Below are positions 1 through 5,485 of a stretch of 5,667 nucleotides of DNA, one piece after another; the stretch's first letter is position 1; each line of letters starts with the position of its first letter. Source of the DNA: Lachnospiraceae bacterium (lineage in GTDB: Bacteria > Bacillota > Clostridia > Lachnospirales > Lachnospiraceae); NCBI GenBank assembly GCA_021204285.1, contig JAJPZP010000272.1, positions 1-5,667 of the forward strand, given 5' to 3'. The notes beneath the pieces were generated by a model. The model worked only from the letters and a program-made list of their open reading frames with translations, did no database searches and was not told the origin of the DNA. A program made the translations under genes and the position numbers.

Positions 1-347
1 TTAACTCGTCCGAGCAGCTCAAGCTTCGTGAAGGGCTTTGTCTAATATTCGTCGGCGCCCATGTTGAGCCCGAGGATCTTGTCGACCTCCTCGGATTTTT
101 CCTAGAGCATGATGACCGGAAAATCGTAGTCCTTCCGCATCTCCATGACCATCTGGATGCCGTCCTTGCGCGGCATCATAACGTCCACGATCACCAGGTG
201 AATCTCCTCCCGGTAAATGATCTCAAGCCCTTCAATGCCGTCCGCGGCCTTGTAGACCTCGTAGCCCTGGCTCTTCAGATAAATCGCGATCCCGTCGCGA
301 ATCTCCTGATCGTCCTCCACGACCAGCACATGATAAGTATCCATCAT
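1..347 (-). pseudogene. OmpR-type response regulator, 5' part, interrupted by two in-frame TAG codons (runs off the left edge)
   Basis: The first 81 codons encode a typical CheY-like receiver domain. The acidic pocket is E11-D12-D13, the phospho-acceptor is D55 in the VDVMMP motif, and beta-4 ends in FPVIML. The frame then meets TAG at codon 82 (102-104), where receivers carry the conserved switch Thr/Ser. It continues as clearly homologous sequence (EKSEEVDKILGLNMGADEY), meets a second TAG at codon 102 (42-44), and resumes with TKPF, which holds the conserved Lys (K104), then helix 5 (KLELLGRV) up to the window edge. There is no frameshift. Each stop is one base from a fitting sense codon (TCG Ser, TTG Leu). 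The start ATG at 347 has an AGGAG site (355-359) 7 nt upstream; a second ATG follows directly. The intact frame would give a DNA-binding two-component regulator; the output domain lies outside the window. Pseudogene is the simplest reading. Stop readthrough or sequencing error are alternatives. Confidence 0.8.
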
Positions 348-494
348 CGCTTCTCTCCTGTTCCGCCCTCACTATAAAATCCAAATCTAAAGATGAAACG
401 CATATAATTCTGAAGATTTTCCAAAGAAATCCCTTTTTCCCTCTGCATAGCCTTCCCTATTCTAACACATACTGTGAAAAAGGAGTGAGAAAAT

Positions 495-701
495 ATGAAC
501 TGTAAAGAACACACGGAAAAATATGACGATCTGAGCACCTGCTCTGCACGGGACATGACCGGGCTGATACCGGCCGGAATTGAAAATGAGGAGGAGTGGG
601 AGCACTATGAAGAACTGTTTCCCTTTCTGCCTAAGGTAGATAAGAAACATCCTGTTGACGACGGGGGATGGCCGGCTGACCGTTTCCAGCAGCATACATG
701 A
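495..701 (+). CDS. Small acidic protein of unknown function (68 aa)
   Basis: I do not recognise a named family. The start ATG has a clear AGGAG ribosome binding site (481-485) 9 nt upstream, and the frame ends in TGA just before the tetR terminator. The product is acidic (16 Asp/Glu against 7 Lys/Arg) and has no membrane segment or signal peptide, so it is probably cytosolic. Visible features are two cysteines (C3, C16), a central D-M-T-G-L-I-P-A-G stretch (residues 20-28), an acidic, aromatic helix-like part (E30-E40), then FPFLPK and a loose Gly/Pro-rich tail with two Trp in all (W35, W59). The D-x-TGLIPAG part looks like a conserved core rather than random translation, but I cannot name a homologue. 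It is divergent from the response regulator gene and convergent with tetR. A TATAAT box lies at 403-408 and TATTCT at 458-463, neither with a good -35 element. Confidence 0.62.
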   Translation: MNCKEHTEKYDDLSTCSARDMTGLIPAGIENEEEWEHYEELFPFLPKVDKKHPVDDGGWPADRFQQHT

Positions 702-702
702 T

Positions 703-736
703 AAAAAAAGGCCGACGCATGGTATTCTGCGTCAGA
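703..736 (-). terminator. Rho-independent terminator of the tetR gene
   Basis: A perfect 6-bp stem, GACGCA (714-719) with TGCGTC (728-733), encloses an 8-nt loop. On the minus strand it is followed by GGCC and a run of seven T (complement of A703-A709). The tetR stop codon (732-734) overlaps the stem. The small plus-strand gene ends at 701, so the same hairpin could also slow transcription arriving from the left, though its plus-strand T-tract is weak. Confidence 0.75.
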
Positions 737-1289
737 CATTTTCAAAGGATTCGGGAGCTTCGGACGCATAGACAGCTGAAATATTCTCCACCATGCCACG
801 CAGGATGGACACAAATTCTTCGGCGGGAATGTCATCTTTCCCCAGAAGCCAGCGTTTGATCGAGCAGAGCAGCCCGTCCGCAACAAAGTAAATACAGATG
901 GGATGAATCGATACACTGCCCCAGGCAGTCTGCAATCGGTTTTGAATCAGGGGGGACAGAAGCTCCTCAAAATGCGCAGAAAAGGAATTCTGTCCCTCGA
1001 TTATCAGCACTTTTCGATAAAAATCACTGTTCTCATAAAGATAGCCGCACAGAAGCTCCATAAAAGCCCAGGCGTCCTTCGGCTCCTTTTTCACAATGGC
1101 AATAAAATTCTCATCAAAAATCCAGGCAACCAGATCATACTTGTCCTTGAAGTGGTAATAGAAGCTCTTGCGGCTCATCCCAAATTTTTCACAGATCTGA
1201 GCCACTGTGATTTTCTCGAAAGGCACCTCCTGCATCAGTTCCGTGAGCGCCCTGGCGTATGCCTGCTTTGTGATGTTGGAATAAGACAT
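732..1289 (-). CDS. TetR/AcrR family transcriptional regulator, DhaS-like
   Basis: This is a 185-aa one-component repressor-type regulator. Residues 5-53 form the TetR N-terminal DNA-binding domain: helix 1 (ITKQAYARALTELM), then FEKITVAQICEKFGMSRKSFYYHFKDKYDL, where residues 28-47 are the helix-turn-helix and SFYYHFKDK is the family signature. Residues 54-185 form a helical ligand/dimer domain of the type seen in DhaS-like clostridial regulators, with WAFMELLCGYLYENSDFYRKVL and FVADGLLCSIKRWLL. Its ligand cannot be read from sequence. The ATG at 1289 has a GGGAG-type site (1299-1305 on the complement) 9 nt upstream. The gene has its own promoter with a palindrome beside it, suggesting autoregulation. 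The nearest same-strand gene upstream is the flavoprotein gene, 147 nt away, a possible but unproven target. Confidence 0.92.
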   Translation of the reverse strand: MSYSNITKQAYARALTELMQEVPFEKITVAQICEKFGMSRKSFYYHFKDKYDLVAWIFDENFIAIVKKEPKDAWAFMELLCGYLYENSDFYRKVLIIEGQNSFSAHFEELLSPLIQNRLQTAWGSVSIHPICIYFVADGLLCSIKRWLLGKDDIPAEEFVSILRGMVENISAVYASEAPESFENV

Positions 1290-1316
1290 GATATACCGCT
1301 CCCTTGATTAGTGAAA

Positions 1317-1345
1317 ATCTTAACAGAAATCCTGCTTTTTTTCAA
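1317..1345 (-). promoter_or_regulatory. Candidate sigma-A promoter of the tetR gene
   Basis: On the minus strand TTGAAA (1340-1345) is followed after exactly 17 bp by TAAGAT (1317-1322). Transcription would start near 1310, leaving a leader of about 20 nt with the ribosome binding site. An alternative -35, TTGACA, lies 7 bp further upstream inside the palindrome but would be too far from this -10. Confidence 0.62.
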
Positions 1346-1346
1346 G

Positions 1347-1360
1347 TGTCAAAGGTGACA
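1347..1360. promoter_or_regulatory. Candidate operator palindrome TGTCA-N4-TGACA
   Basis: A perfect 5-bp inverted repeat with a 4-bp spacer (TGTCAAAGGTGACA) sits directly upstream of the tetR -35 element. TetR-family proteins commonly bind short palindromes in their own promoter region, so this is the best operator candidate here. Binding is inferred, not shown. Confidence 0.5.
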
Positions 1361-1392
1361 AAATAAAATCAAGGATGCATTTTCATTATCCT
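1361..1392 (-). terminator. Weak terminator-like hairpin after the flavoprotein gene
   Basis: On the minus strand AGGAT (1388-1392) can pair with ATCCT (1372-1376) around an 11-nt loop, followed by the T-rich stretch TGATTTTATTT. The stem is short and AT-rich, so termination may be partial and the upstream operon could read through into tetR. Confidence 0.3.
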
Positions 1393-1436
1393 GTACCTGT
1401 CTGAAACCCGAAAGGAAAAGCACTATAATTTCAAGT

Positions 1437-1988
1437 TTATCTGTTCATCTTCTCTGCAATTATCCGCAGAGTTTCCTGTACATCCGCCCTTCCGTCAAGG
1501 CCGGTTTTGTCCGTACCGCCCATGCAGGCCTCACCGACGCACTCCGCACCGAGATCGTCAAGCATATACTGCAGGGTCTGGGTTGCACCCAGGAACTGCC
1601 GCGGAGACTCCGGTGCGCCTCCCGCAAGCAGGATCGCGCCCTTCTTTGTAAGCGGCTTTTTATCACCGCGCAGGACACCCGCCCAGTAGACCTGCAGCCT
1701 GTCGAGCACTGCTTTCATTGAACCGGGGATATTGTAAAAATAAACCGGAGCTGCAAATACAATCCGATCTGCAGCTTCCAGCTTTGCATAGATTTCTTCC
1801 ATTCCATCATGAATTGCGCACTCCGGATGCGTATAGCAGTACCGGCAGTCGCGGCAGGGCATAATATCCTTCCGATTATCCAGCGACAGGTATTCTGCTG
1901 TCCCGTCAAGATTTTCAGCCAGGTATTCCGCCATGCGCACGCTGTGTCCGTTTTTCCGGGGTGAACCGGTCAGTATCAATGTTTTCAT
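1437..1988 (-). CDS. NAD(P)H-dependent FMN oxidoreductase, iron-sulfur-flavoprotein-like
   Basis: This 183-aa flavodoxin-fold protein belongs to the NADPH-dependent FMN reductase/Isf group. GSPRKNGHS (residues 8-16) is the FMN phosphate-binding loop, and PVYFYNIPGSMKAVLDR (81-97) is the second flavin-contacting region. Between them, C45, C48, C51 and C57 make C-x2-C-x2-C-x5-C, the compact cysteine motif that holds a 4Fe-4S cluster in iron-sulfur flavoproteins. This suggests electron transfer rather than plain quinone or nitro reduction; the substrate is unknown. I chose the ATG at 1988, which has GGAGAG (1992-1997) just upstream and begins MKTLILTGSPR. A longer frame from 2036 would overlap the traX gene and adds an unrelated extension. 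It follows the traX stop by 13 nt, so it is probably the last gene of the topB operon. It ends in TAA. Confidence 0.9.
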   Translation of the reverse strand: MKTLILTGSPRKNGHSVRMAEYLAENLDGTAEYLSLDNRKDIMPCRDCRYCYTHPECAIHDGMEEIYAKLEAADRIVFAAPVYFYNIPGSMKAVLDRLQVYWAGVLRGDKKPLTKKGAILLAGGAPESPRQFLGATQTLQYMLDDLGAECVGEACMGGTDKTGLDGRADVQETLRIIAEKMNR

Positions 1989-2001
1989 TTTCTCTCCATT
2001 T

Positions 2002-2736
2002 TTAACACAATATCCCGGGCAACAGATACGCTCCAATCAGATAATACAGCAGCAAATGCACCGGATAGAACCAGTAAAAAAACCACTTTGTCTGTCGTCC
2101 CCGTCTTCCATTATAAAAATACGTCAGCAGGAAAGCAAAGACCGCTGGCCACTCCTCCCACAGGCAGATCAGCGCGCCGCCGACGCTCTGCACAAGGCGC
2201 TGCTCCCGCAGCAGATACAGAAGCGCGATCAGCGCGACTCCGAACACATCGTAGTCCGTATGCAACAGATAAGCCACGCCGCAGCCGACGAAAAATCCGG
2301 CCATCCGAAGCCACCAGTGTTTCTTCTTTTCCTCCATGAACCAGATCGTCAGAAGTCCGATCAGCAGTGTAAAATACACATTCTGGTAAGACCAGTCAAA
2401 CAGAGCGCCGCGCACCGCAAGGTCGAAAGGAATCTCACTGATCAGCGCAAATATCCCGAGCCGCAGCACATACCGCTTCACATCCCTGGTATGGAAGAAA
2501 CCCTCCACAAGCAGAAAGCAAAACAACGGGAAGGCCACGCGTCCCACGCAGCGCAAAATCTGGTCGAAAGCATAGATCGCATCCCACTGTTCGGAAAAGA
2601 CGCCGGCCAGCGGCGAATTCCCATGCACATTCAACACGAAATTTTCCAGAATACAGGTTCCAAAATGGTCTATTACCATTGTAATAACGGCAATCCATTT
2701 AAGCTCGCTCCCGCTGATCCCAAATCTGCTCTTCAT
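2002..2736 (-). CDS. TraX family integral membrane protein (putative acetyltransferase)
   Basis: This 244-aa hydrophobic protein has about eight predicted membrane segments (roughly residues 12-32, 63-80, 88-106, 117-134, 142-159, 163-177, 183-205 and 219-240). TraX-family marks are an early membrane-embedded D23-H24 in VIDHFG, R66 in GRVAFPLFCFLLVEGFF, the following HTRDVKRYVLRLGIFALISEIPFD block, the NVYFTLLIGLL segment, TDYDVFGV and a C-terminal FYPVHLLLLY-like segment (actual reading FYPVHLLLYY). The founding member, F-plasmid TraX, is needed for N-acetylation of pilin. Chromosomal firmicute relatives are common and mostly of unknown substrate, so the name does not imply conjugation here. 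The ATG overlaps the preceding stop (ATGA, 2733-2736), and only a weak AGAAGG lies just upstream, so translation is probably coupled to the beta-helix gene. Confidence 0.88.
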   Translation of the reverse strand: MKSRFGISGSELKWIAVITMVIDHFGTCILENFVLNVHGNSPLAGVFSEQWDAIYAFDQILRCVGRVAFPLFCFLLVEGFFHTRDVKRYVLRLGIFALISEIPFDLAVRGALFDWSYQNVYFTLLIGLLTIWFMEEKKKHWWLRMAGFFVGCGVAYLLHTDYDVFGVALIALLYLLREQRLVQSVGGALICLWEEWPAVFAFLLTYFYNGRRGRQTKWFFYWFYPVHLLLYYLIGAYLLPGILC

Positions 2737-3398
2737 ACCTTCTGTGCAATCTCACCCTGTTTTTTATAAATCGAATGTGCGGGCACCACGCCGCGGACGC
2801 TCGAGAGCGGATAAATATTGCTCTCCCGCCCGATCACCGATCCGGGGTTCAGGATCGAGCCGCAGCCGACCTCCACCAGATCACCGATCATCGCGCCAAA
2901 CTTTTTGATACCCGTCTCGATATCCCCCTCCGGCGTGTGCACCTTCACAAGCAGCTTATCCGACTTCACGTTCGAGGTGATGGAACCCGCGCCCATGTGC
3001 GCCCGGTAGCCGAGAATGGAATCGCCCACATAGTTATAATGCGGCACCTGCACCTTGTTAAACAGTACAACGTTCTTGAGCTCGGTCGAATTGCCGACCA
3101 CCGCGCCCTCGCCGACCAGCGCATTTCCGCGGATGAAGGCGCAGTGCCGCACCTCGGCGTTCTTCCCGATGATCGCCGGACCGTGAATGTAGGCGCTCGG
3201 AAATACCGTCGCGCTGCGCGCGATCCAGACGTCCTCTCCGACCTTCTCATACTCCTCTTCGCTCAGAGTCTCTCCGAGCTTTCGGATGAAGTCCCCGATC
3301 TTCGGCAGCGCCTCCCAGGGCCAGGTAAGTCCCTCGAAGAGCTCCGCTCCGATCGTTTCGTTTAAATCAAACAAATCCGCAATCTTAATCTCGCTCAT
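2733..3398 (-). CDS. Left-handed beta-helix acyltransferase, GlmU C-terminal-like
   Basis: This 221-aa cytosolic protein belongs to a group often annotated as UDP-N-acetylglucosamine pyrophosphorylase-like. Residues 1-55 are a helical lead-in (LFDLNETIGAELFEGLTWPW). Residues 56-210 are hexapeptide repeats of the left-handed beta-helix type (VWIARSATVFPSAYIHGPAIIG, then AEVRHCAFIRGNALVGEGAVVGNS, in two stretches). The part ELKN...VPHYNYVGDSILGYRAHMGAGSITSN matches the acetyltransferase half of GlmU: K108, H120 and Y123 sit where GlmU has its active-site Lys, catalytic His and Tyr. The nucleotidyltransferase half (GGxGTRM loop) is absent, so pyrophosphorylase activity is not expected. Sugar-nucleotide or amino-sugar acylation is the best guess. 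An AGGAGG site (3404-3409) lies 5 nt before the ATG inside the last topB codons, and the start overlaps the topB stop by 4 bp. Confidence 0.87.
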   Translation of the reverse strand: MSEIKIADLFDLNETIGAELFEGLTWPWEALPKIGDFIRKLGETLSEEEYEKVGEDVWIARSATVFPSAYIHGPAIIGKNAEVRHCAFIRGNALVGEGAVVGNSTELKNVVLFNKVQVPHYNYVGDSILGYRAHMGAGSITSNVKSDKLLVKVHTPEGDIETGIKKFGAMIGDLVEVGCGSILNPGSVIGRESNIYPLSSVRGVVPAHSIYKKQGEIAQKV

Positions 3399-5410
3399 GT
3401 CTTCCTCCTGGAATTTTCCTTTTTATAATATACCGCAACCGCCTCAAAATAAGGCCGCATCGCGGTGTGCTGACGGCTCTCCTTCACCTGCCGCGTATGT
3501 CGCGACACAAAGCTTTCGAGCTTGCCCATGTACTCCTCCGGTGTGATCTGCCCTTCAGCCACATAGGTCAGCCCCTTCTCCCAGCTCGCGGTCAGTTCCG
3601 GATTCAGCAGGGAGCGGATCGAGACATTCACCACATCGAAAATATTTTCACCCAGCAGCGTCGGCGTGATGATCTGGGTCTTTTTATTCAGCGCGATGTA
3701 TTTGTTTTTGACCAGCTTGTTCAGGATCTCGGCACGGGTCGCGCTCGTACCGATGCCGCTGCCCTTGATCTGCGCGCGCAGCTCCTCGTCTTCAATGAGC
3801 TGTCCCGCGTTCTCCATCGCAAGAATCATGGAACCGGAGTTGTAGCGCTTCGGCGGCGTCGTCTCGCCTTCCCTGATCTTCACGTCCTTCACCGGAAGAA
3901 GCGCGCCCTTTCGCAGCTTCATCAGCGCATCGAGCATCTGTGCATCGCCGCCTGTCTCCTCAGACTCGTCGTCCTTTTTCTTCTTCTCAAAAGTATTCGG
4001 GGCTATCGCAAGATATCCCTCCTCCATGAGAATCCGGAAGTTTGCGAAGAACTGCTCGCCTCCCAGCTTCGTCACCAGCGCCGCTTTCTGATAGACCGCC
4101 GGCGGATAAAAAATGCTCAGGAAACGACGAACGATGAGATCATAGACCTGCTGCCCCGCCGGCGCGACGCGCGCAAGGGCCGTAAGACCCTGTCCGGTCG
4201 GGACGATCGCATAGTGATCGGTAATCTGTTTGTCATTGACATAACGACTCTTCGCGATGCCCTGCCAGCTCTTTTTCTCCAGAATTCCGGCGGCAAATCC
4301 AGCCGCCGGCGCATAATTTCGCAGGCCGCCGATATTTTTATAAATCTCCTTTGCAACCGCACTCGAGAGCACGCGCGCATCGGTTCTCGGATAGGTGACG
4401 AGCTTCTTCTCATAAAGCTCCTGTGTGATCTTCAGCGTCTCGTCAGGACTGATGTGGAAGCGACGGGAGCACTCATTCTGCAGCTCCGCCAGATTGAAAA
4501 GGAGCGGCGCATATTTCTGCTCCTTCTTACGCTCAATCTTTATAACTTCAGCAAGCTGCGGCTCTGCGGCCTTCAGCTTCGCGCACAGTGCCTCGGCGTC
4601 TTCCTTTCTCTTAAAGCCATTCTCCTTATAGAGCAGAGACGACTGATAACAGGCGCTGCCCTCCACTGCGCGCCACTCCGCGTCGAAGGGCTTTTCGTCC
4701 AGTGTCTGCGTGAGCAGCACGCGGTAAAACGGCATTTTCACAAAGCTGCGGATCTCGCGCTCCCGCCGCACGACCATACCGAGCACACAGGTCATGACGC
4801 GTCCGACCGAGATGACCGTACGCTTCTCCATGTGCTGGAAGTCCGAGATCGCGCTGCCGTAGCGCAATGTCAGCAGACGGGAAAAGTTGATGCCCATCAG
4901 ATAGTCTTCCTTCGCGCGCAGGTAAGCGGCATTCGAGAGATTATCATATTCGGAAAGATCCTTTGCCTCGCGAATGCCGCGCAGAATCTCCTCCTCTGTC
5001 TGCGAATCGATCCAGACGCGGCGGCGCTCCTTGCCCTTCACTCCGGCCATCTGCTCGACCAGGCGGTAGATGTACTCTCCCTCGCGCCCCGAGTCGGTGC
5101 AGACATAGATGCGCGAGACGTCCTCGCGCTTCAGAAGACGGCTCACGACGCCGTACTGCTTTCTGACGCTGTCGATCACCTCATACTTCCACTCCTTCGG
5201 CAGAAAAGGCAGCGTATCGAGCGACCAGCGCCGGTATTTTTCATCGTATGCCGCCGGATAGCTCATAGTGACCAGATGGCCGACGCACCAGGTCACGACC
5301 GCGTCGTCCGACTCAATATAACCGTCCTTCCGGCTGCCGCTGATCTTCAGCGCCTTCGCAAATTCCTGCGCCACGCTCGGTTTCTCAGCAATATATAAAA
5401 ATTTACCCAT
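3395..5410 (-). CDS. topB: DNA topoisomerase III (type IA)
   Basis: This 671-aa type IA topoisomerase passes and relaxes single-stranded DNA and resolves replication or recombination intermediates. The TOPRIM domain opens the protein (FLYIAEKPSVA, catalytic E9) and holds TDSGREGE at 105-112, where the usual DxD reads D106-S-G108. SVGRVMTCVL (201-210) matches the SxGRVQTPTL motif with two changes. The active-site tyrosine is Y340 in TYPRTDARVLS, and R342 is the partner Arg. DHYAIVPT (398-405) and GIGTSATRAEIL (552-563) are further family blocks. A charged linker KKKKDDESEE lies at 476-485. No C-terminal zinc-finger cysteines are seen, and the length is close to the usual TopB size. I chose the ATG at 5410 because it begins MGKFLYIAEKPS; the frame is open upstream to 5545 but that part runs into the tmcAL gene on the other strand. 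First gene of a four-gene operon. Confidence 0.96.
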   Translation of the reverse strand: MGKFLYIAEKPSVAQEFAKALKISGSRKDGYIESDDAVVTWCVGHLVTMSYPAAYDEKYRRWSLDTLPFLPKEWKYEVIDSVRKQYGVVSRLLKREDVSRIYVCTDSGREGEYIYRLVEQMAGVKGKERRRVWIDSQTEEEILRGIREAKDLSEYDNLSNAAYLRAKEDYLMGINFSRLLTLRYGSAISDFQHMEKRTVISVGRVMTCVLGMVVRREREIRSFVKMPFYRVLLTQTLDEKPFDAEWRAVEGSACYQSSLLYKENGFKRKEDAEALCAKLKAAEPQLAEVIKIERKKEQKYAPLLFNLAELQNECSRRFHISPDETLKITQELYEKKLVTYPRTDARVLSSAVAKEIYKNIGGLRNYAPAAGFAAGILEKKSWQGIAKSRYVNDKQITDHYAIVPTGQGLTALARVAPAGQQVYDLIVRRFLSIFYPPAVYQKAALVTKLGGEQFFANFRILMEEGYLAIAPNTFEKKKKDDESEETGGDAQMLDALMKLRKGALLPVKDVKIREGETTPPKRYNSGSMILAMENAGQLIEDEELRAQIKGSGIGTSATRAEILNKLVKNKYIALNKKTQIITPTLLGENIFDVVNVSIRSLLNPELTASWEKGLTYVAEGQITPEEYMGKLESFVSRHTRQVKESRQHTAMRPYFEAVAVYYKKENSRRKT
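3404..3409 (-). promoter_or_regulatory. Perfect AGGAGG ribosome binding site inside the 3' end of topB
   Basis: AGGAGG on the minus strand lies 5 nt before the ATG of the beta-helix gene and within the final codons of topB. It sets the start at 3398 and, with the ATGA overlap, should allow both reinitiation and independent initiation. Confidence 0.8.
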
Positions 5411-5436
5411 GCATTCTCTCTTTCTACGATTTCCCG

Positions 5437-5465
5437 GTGAAATTGTAGCACATTTATGATATACT
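5437..5465 (+). promoter_or_regulatory. Candidate promoter of tmcAL
   Basis: GTGAAA (5437-5442, 4 of 6 matches to the -35 consensus) is followed after 17 bp by TATACT (5460-5465). TATGAT (5455-5460) is an overlapping alternative -10 without a good -35. Transcription would start near 5467-5472, giving a very short leader that begins close to the AGGAGG site. Confidence 0.45.
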
Positions 5466-5470
5466 GTCCA
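5442..5470 (-). promoter_or_regulatory. Candidate sigma-A promoter of the topB operon
   Basis: On the minus strand TGGACA (5465-5470) and TACAAT (5442-5447) are separated by exactly 17 bp, each 5 of 6 matches to consensus. Transcription would start near 5435, leaving a leader of about 25 nt before the topB ATG at 5410. The weaker GAGAG-type ribosome binding site lies in that leader. Confidence 0.65.
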
Positions 5471-5485
5471 GAAAAGGAGGCTCCC

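Noticed and set aside
403..408. Perfect TATAAT as promoter of the small plus-strand gene
   Set aside because: No acceptable -35 element lies 16-18 bp upstream and there is no extended -10 TG, so I did not annotate it as a promoter.
1989..2036. Longer start of the flavoprotein gene at 2036
   Set aside because: It would overlap traX and adds 16 residues before the FMN loop that do not fit the fold; the ATG at 1988 has its own ribosome binding site.
1933..2769. Plus-strand open frame of 278 codons opposite traX and the start of the flavoprotein gene
   Set aside because: It is the codon-aligned antisense of traX, with Gln/His/Lys-rich composition and no recognisable domain, while traX on the other strand has clear family features.
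2775..3365. Plus-strand open frame opposite the beta-helix acyltransferase gene
   Set aside because: Codon-aligned antisense of a well-supported gene with clear hexapeptide repeats; no independent evidence.
3467..5398. Very long plus-strand open frame opposite topB (over 640 codons)
   Set aside because: It is codon-aligned with topB, has low-complexity Arg/Leu/His-rich translation, no ribosome binding site logic and no family motif. It follows from topB codon usage.
2002..5410. topB plus traX as a sign of a conjugative or integrative element
   Set aside because: No relaxase, coupling protein, integrase, repeats or attachment site is present. TraX-family genes are common on firmicute chromosomes, and tmcAL beside topB points to a core chromosomal locus.
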